Assembly (NCBI GenBank): GCA_964036155.1
Contig: OZ038422.1
Location: forward strand, 26,311,201-26,375,200
From: Diploscapter coronatus
Taxonomy: Eukaryota; Nematoda; Chromadorea; Rhabditida; Rhabditidae
Reading direction: 5' to 3'
DNA length: 64,000 bases
This document shows, piece by piece, positions 48,166 to 59,638 of this stretch. Position 1 is the first letter of the stretch. Each line of letters opens with the position of its first letter. A model generated the notes under the pieces. The model saw nothing but the letters and a program-made list of their open reading frames with translations, was not told where the DNA came from and did no database searches. A program made the translations under genes and the position numbers.

Positions 48166-51100
48166 TTAAACGGTGATCGCGTGTGGTGGGAGACGACGCA
48201 CGTTGGGCTCTGATTCATCCACGGAGACTGGAGCCTCCTCCGAGGGGGACTTAATTAGCATCGTTAAATTTAATATTAGATAATTTAAATTTGGATAATT
48301 AGACCAAACTATATTAGTTTTAAGTTGGTCTTCCATATTTATTTTTTAGAATATTATGATTCCTAAAGTAGATATTTTCCCTATAAACTCAACCCCTTAC
48401 CGCTTCCGGAACGACTTCAGTTGATCCTGGTTGCTCTTCAGGGGTTACCACCGATGGTGCCACTTCCGAAGACCCACCACCATTGGGTGGGACCATGGGT
48501 GTTTCCATCGATTTGCCTTCCTCCTCCCCAGATTCGGTGGGAGTCGGTACCACTGCTGGGATCTAAAGAACCAAACTGGTTACCTAAGAGTACCGAAATG
48601 GCAATCTTACAACTGAGGGAGATGGAAGTGGTGACTCTTCTTCCTCGCTTTCCTTTGGCTCAACCGATGGTTCTTGAGGAGGAGGAGCTTCAGAAGAGTC
48701 TTTCGTCTCGCCCATGATTTGGTCTGAGATATCATTTGGTAACAAAATGCAACTATTTACCAAAAATGATATAGAGTGGTACCTGCTGGTGTATTATCGA
48801 TGATCTTAGACTCAGCAAGTCTTTGCAATTGTCCGTTGAACAATCTGCTAAAAATTATCCGGCTTTTAAAAATTTAGATTAAATTCTGATTACTTAAACA
48901 AAGTTGGAATGTCGATCAATTCTTCAGAGTGATCTTCCTCGGATTTAGGCGCTTTCTCGTTAAGCTTAAATTTAGCAACGTCAATATTTTCTATTCCAAG
49001 CTCAAACCTTAGGCTCAGGCGTAGTGGTTCGTTCATTCGTTTTCGAGAAATCGTCTTGGAAAATGATGACTGGTGGAGCCTCAGTAGCGGTCTCCTAACA
49101 TTTAACACGTTAATTTTTATCGTTAGATCGAAACTTTGTACAGTAATTTTAGACTCAAATGGTTTGAACACGTTCTCAGTGGCGTTAGCATTTGGAATTA
49201 CGGTGGTCTTCTCTCCATCAACGATGGGAGTTGGTGGGGTAGGTGTGATAGCGGTCCCTGAAATTAGCATATTTCGTTAATTTTCAGAACGCTAATTGTT
49301 ACAAATCGGTCTATTTGGAGCGTCGAAGTGCATGTTCTGAGCTTGCTGCTGGTAATGTTGGTAAATTCTGTCCTGAATGCTTGGGAGTGGGATAGGTGGG
49401 ATGGTTTGCATGTTCGAATTTTCTCCGAATGGTCTGGGCTGGGCCAGTCTGTCAACAATCTGCTGTGGAGAGGCATCGTGAGGTCGCATGAATCCTGATG
49501 GTGGTCCCTGAGATTTTCCACTTTCCCAGATGATTCTAGGAACAAACTGTTCCCACCTGAGGATTCATGAAGGGTCTGGGAACGTTTTGCCATCCATTCT
49601 GGGACGGATTGGGTGCCTGCCACCAGCCGACTGGGCCTTGTTGTTGTTGTTGTTGTTGATTTTGGGCCTGGGGCGGTTGCTGAAATTTTTATATTTCAAA
49701 GATTTATGGCCTAAATTTTTTACCTGTTGCATTTGCTGCTGTTGCCAGTACATGATGGCTCTTTGTCTCTCAGCCTCTTGCCTCTGAAATGCCATTTTGG
49801 TATAACTTCATGAAAGTTAAATGGTAACAAGTCTCAAAAATGGGACTTGCTACCATTTCTACCTGAGCCTGCATGGCTTCCCATTGCTGACGTTGTTGCT
49901 CAGCGTAGGCTTGCTGAAATTGGTGGCGTTATTATTAAACGTCGTTGATTAATCTTTGATAGCGTTATACCTGAGCTCTAGCCATCTCTTGCATGCGCAT
50001 TTGCTCAGCCCATTGAGCGCGAGCCATCATCATCTGCTGCATTTCTTGTTGCTAAAGATTAACGTTATTAAGTTTCGAATTGTTAAGCTAATACAACTAG
50101 AGGGCGCAAGTGGGTTTTGAAATGTGAAGAATAGACGATGAAAATTAGCCCATAAGAAAGTCCATTTTTCTGATTCTGAGACTTTTTCCCGTTTTCGAAG
50201 TGGATAATTCCATAGAGAGTTATGGCGTTGAGAAGATGTCTTTTGAAATTCCACTTTTGCTCATTTTTGTCAAATAAAGTTGCATTCATGATTTGATTAC
50301 ATTCAAACGACTGCAAAATTTTCAAGATCGTCATTCTCCCACTATTTCTCGTCCATTTGAGGGAAGAAACAGCAAGGTTTCACTGAATTGATTGCGGTAA
50401 TGAATGAAAATGGGTACATTTTCTCGTTTCAACGCCAAAATAATCTATCCAACTTTTCATTTTATATTGGAAAAAGCACAAAATTGGGGCGTCAGAACAA
50501 GATTCTGATCCAAATATGACCGCAAGGCATCAATTACCGTTTGAGGATTTAATGAAAGCGCATGGAAACTGTCCAAAATGCCGATTATTTTGAATTTTAA
50601 AACTTTTATATAATTTTTGACAGGTCCAGGTTCTGTCGCGAATCAGTCGAGTGCCAAGAAAAGAAAATTGTCAGCCTATCAGTCGGTTGCATTTTTGAAA
50701 AGAAACTTTTCCTTGAAATCGTTTTATATTCGAAATAAAAATCAGGTGACGAAAAACCTCTTTGCAAAGTTCGCTTCAAAAATTTGACTCCACTTGCGCC
50801 CTCTAAACATAACGTTAGCCTTAATATCGTTAAATTTAGTATTTCTAATTAACGCTACGAAGTGATTTTACCATTCTCCACCGAGCCTCCATGGCTTGTC
50901 TCTGCATCATTTCCTGCTCATACATGGCCTGCTGGATTCTACGGAATCTCATCATTCGTGCCATCTAAAGAGTTACCATTCTGTTGCCACTTGGTGAAGA
51001 TGCATTTTTGGCAACCCTACCATAATTTGGGCCATGAGTCTCTGTTGGAACATTTGAATCAGTGGATTTGGTTGTTGTTCTTGTTGGGATTGCTCGGAAG

Positions 51101-52769
51101 TCGGTGGCATGTTGAAGGCATGCATAGGTGGGCCCTGAAATGGTAGCATTGATACCATTGTTGGTAACCAGAACCATTTAGTACCTCGATCTCATATGGA
51201 TGTCTGGGTCTTCCCTCTGATACCTGGACGGTTTCTTGAGACTCCGTGTTTTGCTGGGAATTTTGCTCTTGGCTATCTTCGCGACCTCCGTCGATAACCA
51301 TGAATCTAGCAAGAGGGATTGACACCATCATGAGCTGAAAACGATTAAATTATAGCGTCAGTTTCAATAAATAAGTAACGTTTTTTCCTTACATTAGAGT
51401 CCTCCTTAGGTTGTTCTCCCGTTTTCAACGCCTCAATCGATGGCTTAGTGGATTGTCGTTCGGTGGATCGAATCTGCAAAAACGTCAAAAGTTCGGATAT
51501 TCTTGAAAATCATATTTTTATCAAGATTCTCCATTTTACAAAAGCAATTCGACTATTTATCATTATAAATTTCCCATCACAAAGGAAATATTTTAGGTAT
51601 TTTCATTATTTTTCTATTTCGATTGTGTCATATAGAAGTTTTGAAGGATTGCCGAAGGGTGACCCTGCGGAGTTGAAATTTTTCTCTATCTAGCTTTCTT
51701 TCGATTTCCTGTACTATTTCTCTATTTAAATGTCTTACTCTCTTATTTTCTAATGCTATTTCGTCGCCCAAAGTTTCTATACCATAGGAAAGAACTCGTT
51801 TTCACCTCGTCACAAATAACAAAATAACCCTTCCCCACTTGCATCTTTAAATTCTTTTTCTCCAGCCAATGCTATTTCCTGAGAAAATACTAGAGATTCA
51901 TGCTTATGTTTGTCGAACTCAAAGCGAAGCGAAGGGCTATTTTCACATTCCAAACTTGAAAATACTGCGATTCACTCGGGTGTTCTCTGTCATCGACAAC
52001 TGAGATTTTGTGATCTATGACATCGGATGACAAAGTTTTCAAAGGCAATAGTATTGTTTCAAAATGCGGTAGTTTAGATCGGATTTCAGACACCGACAAC
52101 AGAAATTCTATCTTCGATATAGGATGACAACGTTTGTTGTCGAAAATAAATGCTGCTGTTTTTCATCAGTGATTATTTTTGCTGAATTCCGACATCAGAT
52201 GACAAACTCCTGACGTCGACAACAAAGAAAACTGCGACATCATATACCGATGGGAAGTATTGAAGCACCGTGTCGGCTCCGTAGATGATAACCATAGCTG
52301 TGGCGAATAAGAGAACGAATAAAGCGAATATCGCAAGGCATTTCGAAATGTAGCAGCACAACGAGGAGCTACGCTTTCGGGGCTTCTGCTTCACGGGAGT
52401 CGGAACTGGGATTACGGTCGGCTGGAGAACGGTGAAGACCTAGACGTTTTATTCTTTATTTTAAACAAATCTCTAAATGCAAGAAATTATTTTAAAAGTT
52501 AAAAACTAATAGAATATCTAAAAAGTCGAAAACCTATTATAGAAGTTTTCTGAATGAAGATCAGCTTAAATATTAATTTATGGACTTGTATTTACTACTT
52601 ATGGTATACTTAAGGATGTAGACATCTAAGATTAGCAAAAACCTAAGGGGAATCAAATATAAGTCGATTAAAATACCTTAGGATCAATCTTGATGTCCTC
52701 CTTCTTGTCTTCATTCTTCTCATCGTTGTCCGCCCCATGGACGCCCGGAGTTAATCCCAATTTGGTCAT
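48166..52769 (-). CDS. Single-pass membrane protein with Q/M-rich prion-like tail
   Basis: About seventeen exons run from ATG 52769, just after a TTTCAG acceptor, to TAA at 48166-48168. The N-terminus is short and charged (GADNDEKNEDKKEDIKIDPK). One clear membrane helix follows (CLAIFALFVLLFATAMVIIY), flanked by KQKPRKRSSS, so the N-terminus is probably cytosolic. After a linker come a long Gln/Met/Arg-rich region (ARMMRFRRIQQAMYEQEMMQ, QQEMQQMMMARAQWAEQMRM, a run of seven Gln at about 49640-49660) and Pro/Glu/Ser-rich exons (PTPTESGEEEGKS). The composition is that of a prion-like, aggregation-prone extracellular or luminal domain. I recognise no family. One intron hosts a TIR element. Several exon junctions were checked only for phase. 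Confidence 0.75.
50100..50803. mobile_element. 704-bp TIR element, family 'CGCAAGT' copy 2
   Basis: Inverted ends GAGGGCGCAAGTGG and CCACTTGCGCCCTC are perfect over 14 bases and flanked by TA on both sides (50098-50099 and 50804-50805). No transposase frame. It sits in an intron of the Q/M-rich gene, whose flanking intron words (AACGTTA) resume on the far side. Confidence 0.8.
51476..52244 (-). other. Long intron of the Q/M-rich gene
   Basis: 769 bases between exons, with repeated CGACAACA, GACATC and GATGACAA words at 51995-52245. No exon seen. Confidence 0.5.
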
Positions 52770-55700
52770 CGAAGAGAAAGCTGAAATCCAGGAGGTTTAA
52801 TAAATCTGGTTTAAATCTGAGGAAGATCAACTTTAATTTGATGCGATTACGAATGCAAAAATACATAAACTACTATAAATAAATAAGTTTTAAATGAGAT
52901 TTACTGGAAAGAAAAAATGAAGCTCAGTTTAAAAGTGGATATGGTAAAATCATTTTGAATCATGGGATGTAAATTTAATATATAATAATAATAATTATTA
53001 TTATTATTATTATGATTAAGTATATTTGAGACCATAATAAAATGTATCATAGATCCAAGTCTGAGACTAGTTCAAGTCTGCGATTGATCAAAATCGAATT
53101 TAGGCTGATGATACAGTGTTCCAAAAATCATCGACGCCCCAGCAGAAAACCGGTCAATTCAAAATGAATCTTGAGTTAGTGACTGACTGAGAGAAACAGT
53201 TAATGGCTGGGTCAGAATTCAGTAACCGAACAATGAAATTGCCGAATTCATGAGAAATCAGGAAACCTTGAGGAGAGTTCAAGAAATAGACGCGCCTGAA
53301 AATAGCGTTTAACGAGAGATCGCCATCAAAGTGACGTATTTTTGATTTAAACAATTTCTAGATTAAAAAGGGATCGTAACGAATGATGAATAGCGTTATC
53401 TAAAAATTGACGTTTTTATCTAACAATCAGAGTTTAAAAAAGTGTGACGGCATTATAATTGAAAATCAATAAAATGAATTAGAATTTGATTATTGAGATA
53501 TTTAGCTATTGCGTCACATTTTGATCCGTGATAAAATAATTTATCATTCTCAAATCGCTGATAATTTCCGATTCAATGACTAATCATATCAGATGTCAGA
53601 AACCCGTCTCGAATGTGCCGCGGTGTTTTACGTCTTAAATGGGTCGAAAAAACAAGCCCAGAAAGAGATGGATGTGATGGTCAAGAAATTAGATCGATGG
53701 TGTTGAATCTTTCGTCATATGATTAAGGATAGGCGAGGAATACCATCTGGAATATCGCGAATTTAGTGACTAAATCATAAAATGAAGGTTAGGTCATACG
53801 ACCGGACGCTGGCCACTTGGTTTTATTCTGAAGAAAACATTAGCCTTTCAGGATTCTGTAATGGGAAAGTTGGCTTTCATATTTTTGTCAAAATTTTGCA
53901 TAAACTATTACTTTAAAAATTTCAATTTGTATAGGAAAGGCTGATTTACATAAACAATGATATTTTTTTTAATCTGTGAAATTTCTTGAAATATTTTTAA
54001 ATAAAAAAAATTGATCTTCACAAAAATTCGAAGATTTATAGGAGTTATGAAAAATCGAAGAAAAAATCAAGTGATCTCGAAGTATTAGTGTCGTTGCTTT
54101 TGTTAACTAATCAAATCATTGAAATTTCCTGAAGTCACGCAAAATTCCCCACAGTGACAAAAGAAATTCTGTGACAAGAAAAATTGCAAGAAATACGAAA
54201 ACCGGCTGGTCTGATTTGATCTTTTTTTTCTCTCCTCCATCCCTTCTGCGTCTTGACTCTCATTAATGTATAAACATATGCGACTGTCCATTAAATTATG
54301 CCCAAAAAATAAGTGAACACGTCCTAGTATAGCCTAATGATGATCAGTAATGTAAGATGTATAGACCTATGATAAAGGATAGGTGGTAAGAAAAATGGTT
54401 TGAATATTTATAATATTTTAAGAATCAACGCATTTTAAATTTAATCGAATGATGAAGAATAGGTTAGAAAAATGGTCTGGATATCTGAATTAAAAATCGA
54501 TATTTTGTAGATTTGAGTGAATGACGATTCACCCTCATTCAACCTCGAAAATTGCGCAGTCAAGTAGTAGAAATCCACTATAAAGGGGGAAATAGCGTAG
54601 GGAAAAGAAATAAAGGAAATTACATATAACGGAAAAGAAGAGAGCGAAAACACTGCAGAAAACAGGATATCGTATGCGCGTTCCCGAAATGGAAAGGTGA
54701 ATTCAGCACTTGTAAAAAATGCCCACAATTGTATTTATATAGAGGAACCGGAATTCCAGAATTTCTATTCCCATGCTTAAGCATAGAAACTCAAAATGGA
54801 TGATGTGCGGCACTGTAAATTTGAATTCTAATATTAAAGCATAGAGGGTACGGTATAGAATATGAGGTTAGAGCCTTTGAGCTCTAGCGATGAAGCATAG
54901 AAATACAAAATATCCCAGATACGGCATAGATTTTATGTCTTGGAAAACACTTGGCAAAAATCAATGTCTCTGCGTTGATTGTAATCAGAGTGGCGAATCT
55001 CTACAGATGACACGGGCGGCCCAAAAGACTATGATTAGAGCGAAAGGGAAGCAGAGTTGAAAGAAGCGAAGACGCAGAGGAAGGGGATTCTGAAGCGAAT
55101 CAACGAAAAGCCTGTTTCTCTACAGAAGAAAACAGGCCCCCAGGTTCCACCATCTTCCATATTCTAATATATCCCGGCGAGTTTGTCGGCCTATCCTATG
55201 ACATTAGAGGAAAGATTTTCTGACGGTCTATTAGCATATATTAGAGGGATATATAGGACAGTTATTTGGGATATGCTTAAGCATAGGAGCGATCTACCGG
55301 ATAGTATATCCTATTTTTATGGGTCAATGGAATATTCAAGGTGAAGAGAGGAACAGCTAGCGTTTCAAAGATGAAAGCATGAAAAAGAAGTGAGCTTCCC
55401 AAATATGGCTTAAAATAGCAAGTGATCGTGCATTAACGGGTTTGCTTTTTCATTCATTTAGATCTTCGAACTAATGTTCTTTCAGAAATGACCAAACTGA
55501 ACACGCTTACTTGATTTAGAATAAGATAAACGTGCTAAATTCAGATAGACTTGCAAATGCATGATGAAGATCAGCGTTTTATTGATATATCAAATGGTTT
55601 ATCATTCTATTTTTAAACATGAAAATGAAAATTCATAGTAAACATCGACGAAGATCATCTTTATGTAGTATCACAGACGTATAATCTCTCTAGTCTTAGA

Positions 55701-56437
55701 TATTAAATGAACATTTCTAGAATCGACCTAAAATTCGGTCACAAGACATTGTAGAAAATTTGCGGGGTCGTTTGACGAAGACGGAAGGCCAAGGTGAAAA
55801 TCGACTGAAAAATCATTTTGCAAAGGGAAGCAAAGTGGTCGTAAAGAACTCGTTTCCAACCAACCCCATATACGGTAAACTTCTTCGATTCTCTAAGTAA
55901 GAGAAAGTTCTCTAACTCCATACCTAGAGATGTATTTACAAAACTGCCTGAAATATATGAATTTTTTTCAAAATATAGCTAACTCTCTAGCCACATGCCT
56001 AAGGATAGACGAAGAAAACCGGTCCGAATATTCAAAAAATTTCAACAAATGATATGCTGATGCGACTCAACTATTTTTGTATATACGTAATATGGTTATT
56101 TTTCTATTTTTGCAAATGCGTTGTACATAATATTATTAGTTTTAAGAGGAGCGGCCAGTTTTTTCGACCCCACTTAACCCTTCGTAAAGGAGTTATACTT
56201 CCGGTCAGCCGAAATATGAGGGAAGGAAACAATTTATTGGGAGAAGGGAAAATATGGACGTTTCCTGGATATACGAAAAAGAATTATATATAAGTGTTCA
56301 GATATTATATCTACATTTTTATCCTCTTCAAAGATTATAAATTTTCATAACGTTCAAAAATTTGCATCTTCGGATTTATTTATCTTTAAAATTTAAACTA
56401 TTAAATTATTCGTTTGATGTTTTATTTTAGACTTTAA
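52770..56437. other. 3.7-kb gene-free stretch rich in dispersed motifs
   Basis: No exon supported on either strand. It contains an (AAT)n/(ATT)n palindromic microsatellite (about 52981-53013). It has copies of a GATAAAGGATAGG...AAAA...GGTCTGAATAT motif (53717, 54367, 54449, 55999), GCTTAAGCATAG words (54775, 54836, 54892, 55276) and a GAAATAGCGT word (54589). Confidence 0.6.
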
Positions 56438-58336
56438 ATGTCGTCCCTAAAAATAACGCCAGAAAATAACGAAACGTTTATTGTGGAGAAATCTAAAGAA
56501 ATTATTGTTCCAGTCGAAAATTCCCGAAAATCTCAAGTTAAAGAGGTTTGATTTTGATTGTTCGTGAATGTTTACAATTTGCCGAATTATGGCAGTGACG
56601 AGAATATGTTGCAGAAAAACTAAATGTAATGGTCTGTTTTTGATATTGACTTCAGACATAACCATTGCAAATCACATCATTTTTAAAGATTGCCTATGTT
56701 TTTTTCTCAGAAAAAGTTCGAATTTTGATTTTTCAGGGGTTTTTGATACTGATTTAGTAAAGTAATCGTTGCCAGTTACATCATTTCGTATAAAAATCGT
56801 TCTTTAGTAAAAATTAGCAATATTTTGACCATTCATGATTTAACAATGACTTATTTTTAGCTCAGCCTAAACTTTAATGCGGATAAACTCTGGCTAAATC
56901 TTCTTCTAATATTCGGACTTAGAATAGATGCTCCTAAGTCTAAATGTTTTACACCACAAATTTCAATTGCGTTGATTTTAACTGCTGGTATATTTAGGTT
57001 TCAAATTATTATTACAATTTAAAATTTAGCCCATTTGTTATTCGTTTTATTTCTATGGTTTGATTCTGCATCTTTACCACCGCCTTATGATTGGTTCTTG
57101 AGGGGTAAACCAAGATTCTTGTTTTTAAATTACGATTTTAAATTTAGGATTTTCAATATGTTCATGTCCCTTAATTTTATCTGGCTTATTTTTCTCGTCG
57201 AAAAATTTTGAAAGTCATTTTGGCAGCGAATTCGACTTGCCTGAAGATGCCCAGGAACTCGACAAAAATTCCAAGTATTTCAAATTTTCGGGGGAAAATG
57301 CAAAATGAATTTTTCAGACGGATATTTTTCGCGTCCTTACCAATTTCCTTAATTCTATCCATCTATCCCTCGGTATTTTACACTTCATTTGTTCAGGAGA
57401 GTACCGTAGCCTTTCAAATCATTTATGGAACATTACTCTGGCTTATTCAGGTACAGTAACCTTTAATTTGACATCAAAATGATTGATAATGTCCAGATTC
57501 GATTCCATATCATTACATTTTGGCTGTTCTGTCTGGTCATAAGAATTATCGAGACTACTTCAAATTTGGAAAACGATCTGTCAAAATACACCGGAAGCCT
57601 GACAGACCTACAGTACTTCAATCTGAAATTGACAGTAGGACATTTCAAATCTTTACAAAAATCTATTTTTTTCAGAAATTGATAAAGAATCTTTCATCTT
57701 TACCTAGTTGGATTTTTATTCCAATCTATCTATGTTTATTTTTTGCTTCTGTTATTTCACTATTTCTGCCGAATTATAATGTAAACTCAACTCCACCGCC
57801 AATATTTCAAACCGAAGCCCCAACAAATTTGATTCCGAATCATCACAAGATCATTTTATTCTTTCACTTTTCCATAACTTCAGGTAAAAATATAAATGTA
57901 ATTTTAAGATCAATGAAACATTTTAGCATCGATCATTTTCACGTCAATTTGGTTAAATTCGAAGGTATTAGTCTCAGATTTGTTACTGTTGTTGTTTAGC
58001 GAATTGGAAAATAAGAAGGTGATTTTCAGATTTCCGATGTCAAGGCCCAGGGCAATAACATTTTCGAACTGCAGTTTCTATCTTCGCACACTCCGACTAT
58101 TGTAAGGGTAAATAGTGTCATTATACAAATATTATTTTTAATGTGACGCTATTTTGAATATGGCGAACATAAAATCTAAATTTCAGATCCTACAATTCGT
58201 TTTCCTAAGAAGATTAGAAACTCTGCCTCAAATTTCAATACTTGGAATATTCGAACTAAATTCGAGAAATCTAACGATATTGACATTTATTTTATCGTTA
58301 ATTATATTGATAATTGCGAATAGTTACCATAGTTAA
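56438..58336 (+). CDS. Multi-pass membrane protein, possibly gustatory-receptor-like
   Basis: Ten exons (56438-56545, 56861-56987, 57030-57104, 57148-57274, 57318-57450, 57497-57634, 57676-57883, 57927-57964, 58030-58107, 58187-58336) give 393 residues with every junction in frame. About six or seven hydrophobic segments are visible, e.g. LWLNLLLIFGL, HLLFVLFLWF, FFASLPISLILSIYPSVFY, IRFHIITFWLFCLVIRI, WIFIPIYLCLFFASVISLFL and LTILTFILSLIILIIA at the very end. Length, cytosolic-type N-terminus without signal peptide and a final helix ending at the C-terminus recall the 7tm_7 (Gr/GUR/LITE-1) family, but I see no diagnostic motif. Another nematode chemoreceptor family or a transporter is possible. 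An acceptor (TTTTAG) seven bases before the ATG suggests trans-splicing. Confidence 0.7.
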
Positions 58337-58543
58337 TTGACAGATTAAATGTCTAATAAATGAAGAATTAATTAACATGCATTAAAAAGAAATGGGGTTT
58401 TCAGAGAGAAGGATGCGGTCAAGATTGGGGTCAAGGTTTTAGCGAAAACGCTCAGGAAAAGAGAAAGACTTTGTCCTAAAAGACCGTTTCCTTCATTTTA
58501 TCCAAATCAATCGATAAGATATTCCCTTTAAATATTTCACACC

Positions 58544-59456
58544 ATGGTTAACTTCAAATCTGTTACTTCATACATTTGTCTATCAATTCGGTTGGCTATA
58601 ACCGTATTTATCATTCATTTTCTGAACCCGTTGATTTTCTCCAATGATCAGCAATTTTTTCTCGAAACGGTAAGAATTTAAAAATTTTCTACGCTATATA
58701 AAATACTCAGTTCAAAACCTACCCGTGAGTATCGAGAGATTTATCCCCGGGCAAATTTTTCTTCCTATTTTCGACAAAAATACTCTCGGGTACCCGCGAG
58801 TACTCGCAATTACTCGTGAAAAATGGAGGCAAAAATTATCTGCGGGTTAATCTCCCAAGACTCGCGAGTATCAAGGAGTAAGTTTTGAACGAGTACATTT
58901 TTGTCTCCTATTCTTTATCATACATTTAGAAATGGCGCGCTTCAACTGTCAAATTTTGGGGCATTTTCCGGGATGAATTTTCCCGAATCCGAAAAATGAA
59001 AAATTACTGGCCACCCCATGATGACGTTTGGATACCAATAGTCTATGTTCTTGCGATTTACCTGATTTTAAGGTAAGTTCCGCTCAGAAAAATACAAATT
59101 TAGATCATTTTTCAGGTATTTCGTGGAAGGGCAAAATATCGCAAAGTTTGCAAAAAGACTAGGGCTGTCTGAGGATAGATTCATCTGTAAAAATTCGACG
59201 TTGGCCAGCATTTGCCGCCAATTCTTGGCCGTCTCTTCGGTTGCAAACCTAGTCTTCGCCATGCTACTACCGATGCAGAGGATTGCAGGTCTTTTTTCAT
59301 TTAAATTGAATTTTAATAGCCATCTTTTTAGAAATGCATACTTTCGTGATCCTGATGAACTATTTTCATATTCAATTGATAACACATCTCATTAATTTGG
59401 TCATGGTTACGAAAATTTCGTCAACTACCACAGAAAAAGCCGAAAAACTTGAATAA
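58544..59456 (+). CDS. Small multi-pass membrane protein, 188 residues
   Basis: Four exons (58544-58669, 58930-59072, 59116-59288, 59332-59456) keep frame to TAA. There are about four hydrophobic segments: LAITVFIIHFLNPLIF, DDVWIPIVYVLAIYLIL, LAVSSVANLVFAMLL and VILMNYFHIQLITHLINLVM. The segment YWPPHDDVWIPIVYVL followed by KFAKRLGL faintly recalls the N-terminus of ceramide synthases, but the TLC catalytic domain is absent, so I give no function. It lies 207 bases after the previous plus-strand gene, close enough for an operon; no spliced-leader evidence is visible. Its first intron is full of CTCGCGAGTA-type words. Confidence 0.65.
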
Positions 59457-59638
59457 TTTGCATGAATTTGAATAATAATAAAGTTTTTATTCTTGTAAAA
59501 TGTACGTAGTCTTGCTTCTACAACATGACATAGACCTATGATATAATTATCTCAGATATCGTGTTTCAGTTTTTAGCACTTGGCTTTAGCTTCGTCTTCA
59601 TCATATCTTCGAGGTCAACTAGCTTAAGCCTCATATAT

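Noticed and set aside
55128..55156. Short hairpin GCCTGTTT...AAACAGGC as a microRNA precursor
   Set aside because: The stem is only eight base pairs, far too short for a precursor.
58930..59288. Ceramide synthase
   Set aside because: Only a short stretch (WPPHDDVWIPIVYVL) resembles the N-terminus of that family; the TLC domain and its histidines are missing.
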